Below, piece by piece: positions 17,694-26,818 of a stretch of 64,000 bases of DNA. Within the stretch, counting starts at the first letter, position 1; each line of letters opens with the position of its first letter. The DNA lies in assembly GCF_013373795.3 (NCBI RefSeq), contig NZ_CP088022.1, forward strand, positions 4,154,001 to 4,218,000, read 5' to 3'. The notes under the pieces are model-generated. The model searched no databases, was not told the DNA's origin, and saw only the letters and a program-made list of their open reading frames with translations. Position numbers and translations under genes: made by a program. The stretch is from Bradyrhizobium quebecense (GTDB lineage: Bacteria; Pseudomonadota; Alphaproteobacteria; Rhizobiales; Xanthobacteraceae).

Positions 17694-18758
17694 ATGAATA
17701 TTGATTCAATATCGGACATCGAAACCCAGGACACCGAGGATACCAGACCGATCCTCGTCGTGCCCTATGTTTGGATCGGCGATTTCGTGCGCGGCCACAC
17801 CGTGGTCAGGGTGCTCCGCAAGCGCTGGCCCAACCGGCCGGTCGACCTCCTGACCAGCCGGCTTTGCGCCCCTTTGGTGGATTATATGCCCGGGGTCCGT
17901 GCTGCCGTCGTGTTCGACCTGCCGCGCAGCCGGTTGGCACTGGCCCGGCAGCGGGCGCTGGCGGCCGAATTTCGGAAGCGGAACTACGCCACCGCGCTGG
18001 TGCTGCCGCGCACCTGGAAGGCCGCCATTGCGCCGGCCCTGGCGGGCATCCCGGAGCGGGTCGGCTTCTTCGGCGAGGCGCGGTTCGGCCTGATCAACGC
18101 CATGCGATGGGGCGAGAAGAAGCAGCCGCGCTTCATCGACAAGAACGCCATCCTGGCGCTGCCCGATGGCACCCCTCGGCCGCCCGAATGGCCGGTGCCG
18201 CAGCTGCGGGTTCCCACCGACGAGGTCGGCCGATGGCGGCAGGCCAACGGCCTCGGCGCCGGTCCGGCGATCGCACTCGGACCCGGCTCGGTCGGGGTCT
18301 CGAAACGCTGGACCTATTATCCGCAAGCCGCGCGGCTGTTCGCCGAACACGGCTTCGACGTTTGGGTGGTCGGCGGCCCCGGCGAGAAGGCGCTGGCGCA
18401 GGAGATCGCGGCCGTCGGCGGTCCGCGGGTCCGCGATCTCACCGGCACCGATCTGCGCAACGGCGTGCTGGCGATGGCCGCGGCCAGCGTCGCTGTGACC
18501 AACGACTCCGGGCTGATGCACATCGCAGCCGCGATCGGCACCCCGACCATGGGCATCTTCGGCCCGACCGATCCCTATCTCTGGGCGCCCCTCAACGGCC
18601 TCGCCGCCACGGTGCGACAGACCAAAAGCAAGCTGCCGTGCCAGCCGTGCCAGCGCACAGTCTGCACCATGAACGACCATCGCTGCATGCGCGACATCGC
18701 CCCCGAAGACGTCGTCAGGATCGCCGAGCGCGTGCTGGCTCAGATCAGCGCGCGATAG
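17694..18758 (+). CDS. waaF: ADP-heptose:LPS heptosyltransferase (GT9, WaaF-like)
   Basis: A 354-residue GT-B glycosyltransferase that would add L,D-heptose to the Kdo/heptose inner core. Visible features are the family-9 start DTRPILVVPYVWIGDFVRGH, LGPGSVGVSKRW at the donor domain and NDSGLMHIAAAIGTPTMGIFG, the canonical heptosyltransferase nucleotide-sugar loop, followed by GPTDP. CQPCQRTVC near the C-terminus fits WaaF rather than WaaC. ATG 17694 gives family length; the same frame is open far upstream, where it merely runs antisense to hldD and hldE. It overlaps the convergent glycosyltransferase gene by 19 bp. Confidence 0.85.
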   Translation: MNIDSISDIETQDTEDTRPILVVPYVWIGDFVRGHTVVRVLRKRWPNRPVDLLTSRLCAPLVDYMPGVRAAVVFDLPRSRLALARQRALAAEFRKRNYATALVLPRTWKAAIAPALAGIPERVGFFGEARFGLINAMRWGEKKQPRFIDKNAILALPDGTPRPPEWPVPQLRVPTDEVGRWRQANGLGAGPAIALGPGSVGVSKRWTYYPQAARLFAEHGFDVWVVGGPGEKALAQEIAAVGGPRVRDLTGTDLRNGVLAMAAASVAVTNDSGLMHIAAAIGTPTMGIFGPTDPYLWAPLNGLAATVRQTKSKLPCQPCQRTVCTMNDHRCMRDIAPEDVVRIAERVLAQISAR

Positions 18759-19831
18759 ACCTTAGCGATCGCGTTCGCCTCCGCATCGAGGCTGAACTTA
18801 TCCACAACTCGTTGGCGTGCCCGCGCCCCCATCGAAGCGGCCGATGCCGGATCGCGCATCAGGGGTTCGAGTGCCGCCGCCAGCGCGTCGACATCGCCGG
18901 GCGGCGTCAACACGCCGGTGACACCGTCCTCGACGACGAACTCCGCCGCGCCCGCACGCGCCGCCACCAGCGCCGCGCCTGCCGACATCGCCTCGATCAA
19001 GGTCAGGCCAAAACCTTCATTGCGCGAGGTGAAGGCGTAGATCGTCAGCCGCTGGTACCAGCGCACGACATCCTCGATCGGCAGTTCGCCGGTGATGATG
19101 ATGCGCGATTGCAGGCCGGCGGCCTCGATCTTCCGCTTCAGCTCGTTGGCAAAGGCCTGTTGCTCCGGCACCACCGCGCCGACGATGACGGCGGTGAAAT
19201 CCGGATAGCGCGGCAGCAGCCTGCACATCGCCTCGACGAATACATCGCTGCCCTTCTGCGCGCGCACCCGCCCGAAGCAGCCGATCGCATAACGGCCCGG
19301 CAATCCGCTTTCCGCGAAGGCGTTCGCGCGATCGGCCGGTGGCGCGTAACGATCGGTATCGACGCCATGCATCACCACAATGGCGTCGCGCTTCAGATAG
19401 GAGGCCGACAGCGGGCTGGTCGCGATGATCGCATCCATGTTGCGGATCAGCCAGCGCGTCAGCCAGGTGTGATGGCGCTGCGCGGCAGACGTGAACAGCA
19501 GCTTCAGCGGCCAGCCCAGCGCGCGCAGCAGTAGGCCAACAATCATCTCGTCATTGCGCCGCGCGTGCCAGATCACAGGCCGGGCGCGCCGCCACAGCCG
19601 CATCAGATCGACGAATCCGATCGCGTCGATGCCGTCCGGCCGATGCGAGCCGAGCCAGCCTGCGCGAAACATCTTGGCAAGCTTCGGTGCGACCATGCGG
19701 TTGGTCGCGGTGACACCCGAATAGCGTCGGTGCAGATTGGGCACGATGAGCACGAGCTCGCCGGCAGGTGTGTTCTCGATCGGCACGTAAGTCTCCGTTT
19801 CGTGCCAGTTCCTATACGCAACATTAAGCAT
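18740..19831 (-). CDS. Family 4 glycosyltransferase, LpsB/LpcC-like LPS-core mannosyltransferase
   Basis: A 363-residue GT4 protein. The NLHRRYSGVTATNRM start, the IWHARRNDEM segment, and the donor-domain runs GCFGRVRAQKGSDVFVEAM and SRNEGFGLTLIEAMSAG resemble rhizobial LpsB/LpcC, which adds mannose (from GDP-mannose) to the core. The first 20 or so residues before PIENTPAGELVLIVP look non-conserved, so the true start may be internal. It converges on waaF with a 19-bp overlap. Its place next to waaF, hldDE and galE supports a core role; the sugar specificity is inferred. Confidence 0.75.
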   Translation of the reverse strand: MLNVAYRNWHETETYVPIENTPAGELVLIVPNLHRRYSGVTATNRMVAPKLAKMFRAGWLGSHRPDGIDAIGFVDLMRLWRRARPVIWHARRNDEMIVGLLLRALGWPLKLLFTSAAQRHHTWLTRWLIRNMDAIIATSPLSASYLKRDAIVVMHGVDTDRYAPPADRANAFAESGLPGRYAIGCFGRVRAQKGSDVFVEAMCRLLPRYPDFTAVIVGAVVPEQQAFANELKRKIEAAGLQSRIIITGELPIEDVVRWYQRLTIYAFTSRNEGFGLTLIEAMSAGAALVAARAGAAEFVVEDGVTGVLTPPGDVDALAAALEPLMRDPASAASMGARARQRVVDKFSLDAEANAIAKVYRALI

Positions 19832-19917
19832 AGTGGCCAGTTCGGCCGCCGCGAAACCCCCTCTTCACCGCACTCCCGCTAGCATCGTCCGTTGAAGATA
19901 TCGGGAGAGCTCTATCC

Positions 19918-20931
19918 ATGACCGTGCTCGTGACCGGCGGTGCCGGCTATATCGGAAGTCACATGGTTCATGCGCTGGTCGATGCCGGCGAGAGCGTCGT
20001 CGTCGTCGACAATCTTTCCACCGGCTTCTCCGCGTTCCTGCCCGAAGGTGTTCCGCTGTTCATCGGTGACGCCGGCGACGAGAACCTCGTCGAGGGCGTG
20101 ATCGCACAGCACGGCATCGACAGCATCATCCATTTCGCCGGCTCGGTCGTGGTGCCGGACTCGATGCGCGATCCGCTCGGCTACTACCGCAACAACACCA
20201 TGACGACGCGCAGCCTGCTCAACGCGGCGGTGAAGGGCGGCGTCAGCCGCTTCATCTTCTCCTCGACCGCGGCCGTCTACGGCAATCCGGACCAGGTGCC
20301 GGTGCAGGAGATCGCGCCGACACGTCCGCTGTCGCCCTACGGCTCGTCAAAGCTGATGACCGAGATCATGCTGCACGATGTCGCCTCCGCCCATGGCATG
20401 AGCTACGTCGTGCTGCGCTACTTCAATGTCGCCGGCGCCGACCCGAAGGGCCGCGTCGGTCTTGCCACCATCGGCGCCACCCATCTGCTCAAGATCGCGG
20501 TCGAGGCCGCGACCGGCCAGCGCGCCAAGATCGACGTGTTCGGCACCGACTATCCGACCCAGGACGGCAGCTGCGTGCGCGACTTCATCCATGTCAGCGA
20601 CCTCGTCGAGGCGCATCGCTCGGCACTGTCCTATCTACGCGCCGGCGGGCAATCGGTGACGATGAACTGCGGTTACGGCCGCGGCTATTCCGTGCTCGAG
20701 ACCATCGAGGCGGTGCGCCGGGTCTCGATGCGCAATTTCGCGGTCGCCTATGCCGCGCGCCGGCCCGGCGACATCGTGACCATGGTGGCCGATACGACCC
20801 GGATCCGCTCGCTGCTCGACTGGACCCCGCGCTACGACGATCTCGAGACCATCGCGAGCCACGCGCTGGCCTGGGAGGAGAAGTTGTTCCGGGAGCGCGG
20901 GGGCGCCGCGCGACAGGCAGAATCGGCCTAA
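19918..20931 (+). CDS. galE: UDP-glucose 4-epimerase
   Basis: A 337-residue cytosolic enzyme interconverting UDP-Glc and UDP-Gal for LPS and exopolysaccharide synthesis. It has the NAD-binding motif GGAGYIGSH (7-15), the FSSTAAVYG serine/threonine site, and the catalytic pair Tyr141/Lys145 in SPYGSSK. YFNVAGAD and the C-terminal RRPGDI region match GalE/ExoB. The start has a GGGAG site (tcgggagagctctatccATG). It is divergent from the LpsB-like gene, with 86 bp between them. Confidence 0.92.
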   Translation: MTVLVTGGAGYIGSHMVHALVDAGESVVVVDNLSTGFSAFLPEGVPLFIGDAGDENLVEGVIAQHGIDSIIHFAGSVVVPDSMRDPLGYYRNNTMTTRSLLNAAVKGGVSRFIFSSTAAVYGNPDQVPVQEIAPTRPLSPYGSSKLMTEIMLHDVASAHGMSYVVLRYFNVAGADPKGRVGLATIGATHLLKIAVEAATGQRAKIDVFGTDYPTQDGSCVRDFIHVSDLVEAHRSALSYLRAGGQSVTMNCGYGRGYSVLETIEAVRRVSMRNFAVAYAARRPGDIVTMVADTTRIRSLLDWTPRYDDLETIASHALAWEEKLFRERGGAARQAESA

Positions 20932-21039
20932 AAATCAAGCCGTTATCAAGCTGTTATTGTACTTGAAAAAGCCCCGCCAAGCGGGCAAGGAGGTCCGCAA
21001 CCCTGACGGCCGGCGCTGCCCGCCGTCAATGGAACGCGG

Positions 21040-22851
21040 ATGGCTCAGTTTCCAAAGAAAATTACCGACGATCCCTATGGCGCGGCGATCCTGATTCGCC
21101 GCCTGGTCACGGAACAGGGGATCACCTACTGGCGGCGCTACCTGACGGCGTTCGCCCTGATGGCCGTTGCGGCCGGCTCGACAGCCGGCGCCACTTACGT
21201 GCTCGGCCAGGTGATCAACCAGGCCTATGTCGACAAGAACATCCCCGGCATCGCGATGTTTGCCGGGGTCACGGTGGTGCTGCTGTTCATCAAGGGCGTG
21301 GCGACCTACGGCCACATGGTGATCCTGTCGAAGATCAGCAACGCCATCCTGGCGCGGAACCAGCGGCAATTGTTCGCCAAGCTGATGAGCGAAAGCATCG
21401 GCTTCTTCTCGCAGCGGCACTCGTCGGAATTCCTGGCGCGGCTCACCGCCGGCGCCAAGTCGATCACCGACGTGCTCAACATGCTGGTCAATGCGATCGG
21501 CCGCGACCTCCTGATGCTGATCAGCATGGTCGCCGTCATGGTCTGGCAGGACCCGCTGATGTCGTTCATCGGGCTCGTGGCGGTGCCGCCGGCGATGCTG
21601 GTGCTGCGCAAGCTGGTGAAGCGGATCAAGGGCCTCGCCTACAACCAGTTCACCGGCACCGCCGACATCATGGAGACGATGCAGGAATCGCTGCAGGGCA
21701 TCCGCACCGTGAAGGCCTTCACGCTGGAAGGCACCATGCAGCAGCGGATCGACGAGAACATCGCGATCGTCGAGCGCAATGCCAACAAGATGGCGCATGT
21801 CGCCAACCGCTCCAACCCGCTGATGGAGATGCTCGGCGGCTTCGCGGTCGCCGGCTGCCTGATGTATGGCGGCTACAGCGTGGTGGCGCTCGGTTCCACG
21901 CCGGGCCAGTTTTTCACGTTCCTGACCGCCTTCCTGATGGCGACCGAGCCGGCCAAGCGTCTGGCGCGGCTCAACATCGATCTCAACAGCCAGCTGGTCG
22001 GCGCGCGGATGCTGCTCGAAGTCGTCGACAGCCCCGCAAGCGAGCAGGCCGACGACGACAAGCCGGCGCTCAAACTCTCCGACGCGCGGATCGAACTGCG
22101 CGATGTCAGCTTCGCCTATCGCCCTGGTGAGCCGGTGCTGAACCGCTTGAGCTTCATGGCCGAGCCCGGCAAGGTCACCGCGCTGGTCGGCCCCTCCGGC
22201 GGCGGCAAATCGACGGTGCTCGCCCTGCTGCTGCGCTTCTACGAGACGCGCGAGGGCGACATCCTGATCGACGGACAGTCGATCCTGTCAGTCTCGCGCA
22301 AGTCGCTGCGCCGGCAGACCGCCTATGTCGGCCAGGACGTCTATCTGTTCCGCGACACCATCCGCGCCAACATCGCGTTCGGCAAGCCGGGCGCCACCGA
22401 GGCTGAGATCGTCGACGCCGCCAAGGCCGCTTGTGCGCACGACTTCATCATGAGCTTCCCGCTCGGCTACGACACCCCGGTCGGCGAGCACGGCACGCAA
22501 CTGTCCGGCGGACAACGCCAGCGCATTGCGGTCGCCCGCGCGCTGGTCAAGAACGCGCCGATCATCCTGCTCGACGAGGCCACCGCCGCGCTCGACTCGG
22601 AGTCCGAGAAGCAGGTGCAGGAGGCGATCGAGCATCTCTGCCAGGGCCGCACCACGATCGTGATCGCGCACCGCCTGCACACCATCATGCACGCCGATGC
22701 GATCCTGGTGGTCGAGGGCGGCGAGATCGTCGAGCGCGGGCGTCACGAGGATCTGCTGCGCCGCGGCGGCCGCTACGCCTCGTTCTTCCGCCTGCAGCAT
22801 CACCACGACCCGTCGCCGCTGGCATTGGCGCCGATCAGCGCCACCGGCTAG
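21040..22851 (+). CDS. MsbA-type ABC exporter, fused permease and ATPase
   Basis: A 603-residue half-transporter expected to work as a homodimer in the inner membrane. Six predicted spans fill residues 30-320. The ATPase has Walker A GPSGGGKST (384-392), the signature LSGGQRQR (about 493), Walker B IILLDEATAALD and the switch histidine in IVIAHRLHT. Its place after LPS genes suggests lipid A-core or another lipid export, but type I exporters of this group also move peptides and drugs, so the substrate is unknown. No export accessory genes are nearby. A GCGGG/CCGC-rich hairpin precedes the start region. Confidence 0.85.
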   Translation: MAQFPKKITDDPYGAAILIRRLVTEQGITYWRRYLTAFALMAVAAGSTAGATYVLGQVINQAYVDKNIPGIAMFAGVTVVLLFIKGVATYGHMVILSKISNAILARNQRQLFAKLMSESIGFFSQRHSSEFLARLTAGAKSITDVLNMLVNAIGRDLLMLISMVAVMVWQDPLMSFIGLVAVPPAMLVLRKLVKRIKGLAYNQFTGTADIMETMQESLQGIRTVKAFTLEGTMQQRIDENIAIVERNANKMAHVANRSNPLMEMLGGFAVAGCLMYGGYSVVALGSTPGQFFTFLTAFLMATEPAKRLARLNIDLNSQLVGARMLLEVVDSPASEQADDDKPALKLSDARIELRDVSFAYRPGEPVLNRLSFMAEPGKVTALVGPSGGGKSTVLALLLRFYETREGDILIDGQSILSVSRKSLRRQTAYVGQDVYLFRDTIRANIAFGKPGATEAEIVDAAKAACAHDFIMSFPLGYDTPVGEHGTQLSGGQRQRIAVARALVKNAPIILLDEATAALDSESEKQVQEAIEHLCQGRTTIVIAHRLHTIMHADAILVVEGGEIVERGRHEDLLRRGGRYASFFRLQHHHDPSPLALAPISATG

Positions 22852-22887
22852 ACCGATCAAATCCACCCCAAGAGCAGCGAGACCCAC

Positions 22888-23589
22888 ATGAACGCCGCCT
22901 CCACCGTCATTCCGCTTCCCTCGCAGCCCTCGCTCCCCGTCGTCGGCGAATCCGGCACCTATCCGGTCCGCCGGATCTGGTGCGTCGGCCGCAACTACCT
23001 CGAGCATATCAGGGAGATGGGCAATGACGAGCGTGCGCCGCCGTTCTTCTTCGGCAAGCATGCCGACATGCTGGTGCCCGACGGTGCGACGATCCCCTAT
23101 CCGCCGCTGACCAAGGACCTGCATCACGAGGTCGAGCTGGTGGTGGCGATGAAGAGCGGCGGGCTCAACATTCCCGCCGACAAGGCGCTCGAGCATGTCT
23201 ACGGCTATGCCGTTGGCATCGACCTGACCCGCCGCGACCTGCAGATCGCCTCGCGCAAGAAGGAGCGGCCCTGGGAGATCGGCAAGTCGTTCGACTATTC
23301 AGCGCCCTGCTCCGCGATCCAGCCGACCTCGAAGATCGGCCACCCCTCCAGCGGCAAGATCTGGCTCACCGTCAACGGCAAGGAAGCGCAGAAGGGCGAC
23401 CTCACCGAATTGATCTGGAACGTGCCTGAGATCATCTGGCAGCTCTCGCAGCAGGTGAAGCTCGCCGCCGGCGACATCATCATGACCGGCACGCCCGCCG
23501 GCGTGTCGCAGCTGCAGGTGGGCGACAAGCTCGAATGCGGCGTCGACGGCGTCGGCACGCTGAAGGTATCGATCGGCAAGCCGGAGTAG
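22888..23589 (+). CDS. Fumarylacetoacetate hydrolase (FAH) family protein
   Basis: A 233-residue cytosolic metal-dependent hydrolase or decarboxylase. The pattern RRIWCVGRNYLEH, then HHEVELVVAM (metal-binding glutamates), GIDLTRRDLQ, KSFDYSAPCS, and finally GDIIMTGTPAGVSQLQVGD is that of FAHD1/fumarylpyruvate-hydrolase-type proteins. Possible roles are fumarylpyruvate hydrolysis in gentisate-type catabolism or oxaloacetate decarboxylation. It follows the ABC exporter by 36 bp and ends at a strong terminator. Confidence 0.85.
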   Translation: MNAASTVIPLPSQPSLPVVGESGTYPVRRIWCVGRNYLEHIREMGNDERAPPFFFGKHADMLVPDGATIPYPPLTKDLHHEVELVVAMKSGGLNIPADKALEHVYGYAVGIDLTRRDLQIASRKKERPWEIGKSFDYSAPCSAIQPTSKIGHPSSGKIWLTVNGKEAQKGDLTELIWNVPEIIWQLSQQVKLAAGDIIMTGTPAGVSQLQVGDKLECGVDGVGTLKVSIGKPE

Positions 23590-23617
23590 ACTCCGGATCC
23601 GATCCACCAGCAGACCG

Positions 23618-23646
23618 CGGCCCCGAACCTGGTTCGGGGCCGTTTT
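23618..23646 (+). terminator. Rho-independent terminator after the FAH-family gene
   Basis: A stem of up to 12 bp, cggccccgaacc/ggttcggggccg, followed by TTTT (23643-23646). It lies 29 bp after the stop codon. Confidence 0.85.
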
Positions 23647-23720
23647 CATCTGTGGTGAGCAATGCCGGCGTTTGTCGCCGTAACGAGCGGCCGTCCGCAG
23701 GCGCAGCGCAGTCGTCGAGA

Positions 23721-23987
23721 TCAGAATTGCTCGTGGCCGGGATGGTTGGGGTCGCCGAGATATCCGCCACCTCCGCTGCCACCGGCACTGTCACCGCTGT
23801 AACCAGTTCCGAGATAGGGCGGCGGATCGACCGGCTGGCGATGCGGACCGCCCGAACCGCCCGGGGGCAGTTTCGCGCCGACATTCTTCGGCGGCGCCAT
23901 GTGAAGTCCGCCGGCATGCGCAGAGCTCAGCGCGGTAACGCCGAACGCGACAACGGCAGCGAAGGCAAGAAGCGAATTGCGTGTCAT
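23721..23987 (-). CDS. Small exported glycine-rich protein, unknown function
   Basis: An 88-residue protein starting MTRNSLLAFAAVVAFGVTAL, a clear Sec signal peptide with likely cleavage after SSAHA (about residue 25). The mature part is Gly/Pro-rich (PPGGSGGPHRQPVDPPPYLG and a GGSGGGGYLG run) and has no recognisable domain. ATG 23987 has AAGGAG at 8-13 bases upstream, which settles the start although the frame is open much further. Similar small exported proteins lie at 24167-24400 and 24608-24880. Confidence 0.65.
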   Translation of the reverse strand: MTRNSLLAFAAVVAFGVTALSSAHAGGLHMAPPKNVGAKLPPGGSGGPHRQPVDPPPYLGTGYSGDSAGGSGGGGYLGDPNHPGHEQF

Positions 23988-24166
23988 GCGACGTCTCCTT
24001 GAACTCGGGCCGGGCACCATGCGCCAGCTCCGACGCCGCACGCTTCGCACGATCGGGCTGGCCCTGCTGTGAGGTGGGTCACGCCCATTCCACGGCCACT
24101 TCCCGGCGACATCGCATCGCCCGGGAAGCCCCGGACCAGGGGTCCGGAGCTTTCCGCTGCGCGTGG

Positions 24167-24400
24167 TCAGCGCATCGTGCCGGGCATGCAGGGCGGCTCG
24201 GTGAAGGGCGCGGTTGCGAACGATCCGACGTTCGGCGCGCGCACGCAATCGGTCGTCTTGCTGCTGACCGGTGTCGTCGTTGTCGTCGTCATCGAAGCAT
24301 GGGCGCGCCGCACCGCAGCATTGTTGCTGGCGGCCGAGGCCTGAGCCGAGAACGCAGCTGCCGCAACCAGAGCAAGCGTCACGAAGGTCAATTTGGTCAT
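24167..24400 (-). CDS. Small exported protein, unknown function
   Basis: A 77-residue protein beginning MTKLTFVTLALVAAAAFSAQ, a Sec signal peptide cleaved near QASA (about residue 23). The mature part is short, with a TTTTTTPV run and two cysteines (TDCVRAPN and PPCMPG) that could form one disulfide. ATG 24400 is preceded by GGAGAA about 8 bases upstream. No family is recognised. Confidence 0.6.
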   Translation of the reverse strand: MTKLTFVTLALVAAAAFSAQASAASNNAAVRRAHASMTTTTTTPVSSKTTDCVRAPNVGSFATAPFTEPPCMPGTMR

Positions 24401-24607
24401 CGGGTTTCTCCGCACGTGGATGAAGCCGACCAAGCTCGGCTCCTATGACCCATGACTGTGGACGCCGGGAAATTATTTCATCACGCGTGATCACCGAACC
24501 GCGAGCGCCCGATCACATCAGACGGACCGGGGAATACGGGAACGCGAGAGGCACTCCATTTCATCAAGGCCGCGCACGAACGCGGCGATGACGGTATGGA
24601 GATTCTC

Positions 24608-24880
24608 ATGAGCGATCTTCGACGACCTGGCAGACAACTTGGCCTGGCTGCAATTCTGTCCGCGACCATGGCTACCTCTTGCTTCGCACAGGCGACGGTC
24701 CACGAGCCCAGTGCATTTGCCTCAAATGAAACCGCGACGCGGCCATGGTCGGCGCCGGTCGGTCATCGCCAGCCGCGTGCCGCCGATATTCCGGCAGCGG
24801 CGTCGGCATCACAGCAGATCATCGATCAGGAGGACGCGATCGTCGACCGCAAGATCAAGGGCATTTGCCGCGGCTGCTAG
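24608..24880 (+). CDS. Small exported protein, unknown function
   Basis: A 90-residue protein from ATG 24608, whose GGAG (24598-24601) is well spaced; an in-frame ATG at 24596 is the alternative. MSDLRRPGRQLGLAAILSAT runs into a signal peptide with cleavage near CFAQA. The C-terminus ends DRKIKGICRGC with two cysteines, in a pattern (IVDRKIKGIC) also seen in other small exported rhizobial proteins as far as recalled. It ends 3 bp before the convergent SPW gene. Confidence 0.6.
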   Translation: MSDLRRPGRQLGLAAILSATMATSCFAQATVHEPSAFASNETATRPWSAPVGHRQPRAADIPAAASASQQIIDQEDAIVDRKIKGICRGC

Positions 24881-24883
24881 CTT

Positions 24884-25261
24884 CTAATGCTCTCCTGCGT
24901 CCTGCGCTGCGGCCGGACCAAGATGCGTCTTCTCGTACTCGAGCCACAGCTCGAGCAGCGCCATGAATGCGACCACCGCACCCGCGGCGATGGCAAAATA
25001 CATCGCGCGGGTGTGCGTGAAGCCGAGCAGCCAGGGCGAGGCGATCAGCCAGCATCCGATCAACAGATTGATCCATTCCTCCCAGATCGAGAACGCGACG
25101 ATCGCCGCCAGCGACATGACCGCGATCGCCGCACCGCTGATCCTCAGATCGATCGCCGCCGTCGGGTTGGCATGCACGAACAGCCACGGTGCCGCGAGCA
25201 GGAATATCGCTGCTGCGAGGTTATAGAGATCGAGCGCCGATTCTTTTCGCCATTTCGTCAT
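24884..25261 (-). CDS. SPW-repeat membrane protein
   Basis: A 125-residue inner-membrane protein with four predicted spans. It carries two copies of the SPW motif region: LLAAPWLFVHAN in the first half and IASPWLLGFTHT in the second, an internal repeat typical of the family. The function of SPW proteins is not established. It lies 18 bp upstream of the MHS transporter on the same strand and may be co-transcribed with it. Confidence 0.8.
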   Translation of the reverse strand: MTKWRKESALDLYNLAAAIFLLAAPWLFVHANPTAAIDLRISGAAIAVMSLAAIVAFSIWEEWINLLIGCWLIASPWLLGFTHTRAMYFAIAAGAVVAFMALLELWLEYEKTHLGPAAAQDAGEH

Positions 25262-25279
25262 CGATTGCTCCCTTGCTCC

Positions 25280-26620
25280 TCAAGCCCGCTGCTGATGCGC
25301 GTCCGGCGCGTTGATGTCCCGGCCGGTGTAGTCGGTCATGAGCGCGGTCGCGACCAGCGTGATGACCGCGCAAGCCGCGATATAGGCCGCGATCGCGGTC
25401 GCCGAGTGGAACGTGCCGAACAGCCAGGTCGCGATCAGCGGTGCCGGACCGCCGGCGATCACGGAAGCGAGCTGATAGCCGAGCGAGGCGCCACTGTAGC
25501 GCAGGCGGCCTGTAAAGCTCTCGGCGATCAGGGCGGCCTGCGGGCCGTACTGCATGTCGTGCGGAATCAGCGACAGGAAGATCGCGAGGAAGACGATCGT
25601 TGCCGATCCGGTGTTGAGCATCGCGAAATAGATGAAGCCGAACACGCCGGTCACGGCAGCGCCGATCATGTACATGTTCTTGCGGCCGATCTGATCGGAG
25701 ATATGCCCGCACAGCGGGATCGAGACGAACGACAGCACCGAGGCCGCGAGCACCGCGGTCAACAGGAAGTCGCGCGAAACGTGCAGCGTTCCAATGCCGT
25801 AGGAGAAGACGAAGGCGGTGAAGATGTAGAACGGCGCCTGCTCGGACATGCGCGCGAAGGCGGACAGCACGATCTCCTTCGGATGGTCCCTGATCACCGT
25901 CAGCATCGGCGTGCGGTCGAGCTGACGCTCGGCCACCAGCTTGGCGAAGACCGGCGTTTCGAGAATGCCGAGCCGGATGTAGAGGCCGACGCCGACCAGA
26001 ATGATGCTGAGCGCAAACGGGACGCGCCAGCCCCATGCCAGGAACTGGTCGCCCGACATCTGGCTGAAGGCCAGCACGGCAAGATTGGCGAGGAACAGCC
26101 CGCAAGGCACGCCGAATTGCGGCCATGACGCGATCAGGCCGCGGGAGCGATCGTTGCGCGCCCATTCCATCGACATCAGCACCGAGCCGCCCCATTCGCC
26201 GCCGACGCCGACACCCTGGATGAAACGCAGCACGGTGAGGATCACGGCGCCCCAGATGCCGATGCTGGAATAGGTCGGCACCAATGCGACCGCCGCGGTC
26301 GCCAGTCCCATCAGGAGCAGCGTCGCGATCAGCGTCGACTTGCGGCCGATGCGGTCGCCATAGTGCCCGAAGATCGCGGCGCCGATCGGCCGCGCGACGA
26401 AGCCGACCGCGTAGATGGCGAAGGCTTCCAGCGTGCCGACCCAGGGATCGGAATGCGGAAAGAACAGTTTTGCGAAAACCAGCCCGGTGACGGTGCTGTA
26501 GAGGAAGAAGTCATACCACTCGATCGCGGTCCCGATCGTGGAGGCGATCACCGCGCGGCGCAGCTGGAGCTGATGCTCGGATGGCGTGAGTTGGGTCGAG
26601 TCGAGGCCAAGTGTCGTCAT
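25280..26620 (-). CDS. MFS transporter, metabolite:H+ symporter (MHS) family
   Basis: A 446-residue permease with 12 predicted spans. The MHS hallmarks are TAIEWYDFFLYS in the first span, FGHYGDRIGRKSTL in loop 2-3, RFIQGVGVGGEWGGSVLMSM in span 4-5 and DQIGRKNMY in loop 8-9. Members carry dicarboxylates, 2-oxoglutarate, proline/betaine or aromatic acids with protons. The gene upstream is malic enzyme, which makes a C4-dicarboxylate substrate plausible. ATG 26620 is chosen for the family start, with GGGAG upstream. Confidence 0.85.
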   Translation of the reverse strand: MTTLGLDSTQLTPSEHQLQLRRAVIASTIGTAIEWYDFFLYSTVTGLVFAKLFFPHSDPWVGTLEAFAIYAVGFVARPIGAAIFGHYGDRIGRKSTLIATLLLMGLATAAVALVPTYSSIGIWGAVILTVLRFIQGVGVGGEWGGSVLMSMEWARNDRSRGLIASWPQFGVPCGLFLANLAVLAFSQMSGDQFLAWGWRVPFALSIILVGVGLYIRLGILETPVFAKLVAERQLDRTPMLTVIRDHPKEIVLSAFARMSEQAPFYIFTAFVFSYGIGTLHVSRDFLLTAVLAASVLSFVSIPLCGHISDQIGRKNMYMIGAAVTGVFGFIYFAMLNTGSATIVFLAIFLSLIPHDMQYGPQAALIAESFTGRLRYSGASLGYQLASVIAGGPAPLIATWLFGTFHSATAIAAYIAACAVITLVATALMTDYTGRDINAPDAHQQRA

Positions 26621-26818
26621 GGGAGCATCTCCCTCGGACAAGCCCCCGGACGGATTTTGACCGTTTGGGTCGTTTGAGTACGAACGACATGGCGGCAGCG
26701 AAGGTTCCAACAGAATGGAACGCAGAGCCTAGAACTTTAGTCGGCCGCAACGACGGCCGAGGCCAGCGCCTGCCTGATGGCGGTGCAGAAGGGTCGCCCC
26801 GCCGATGCGTCGTGCTGA

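Noticed and set aside
20932..21039. Terminator-like hairpin after galE (AAAAAGCCCCGCC...GGGC)
   Set aside because: The stem is short and imperfect with no T-run on the plus strand, so it is not listed as a terminator.
23988..24494. N-terminal extension of the small exported protein at 23721-23987
   Set aside because: It would cover the oppositely framed exported protein at 24167-24400, and the internal ATG at 23987 has a strong ribosome-binding site followed by a signal peptide.
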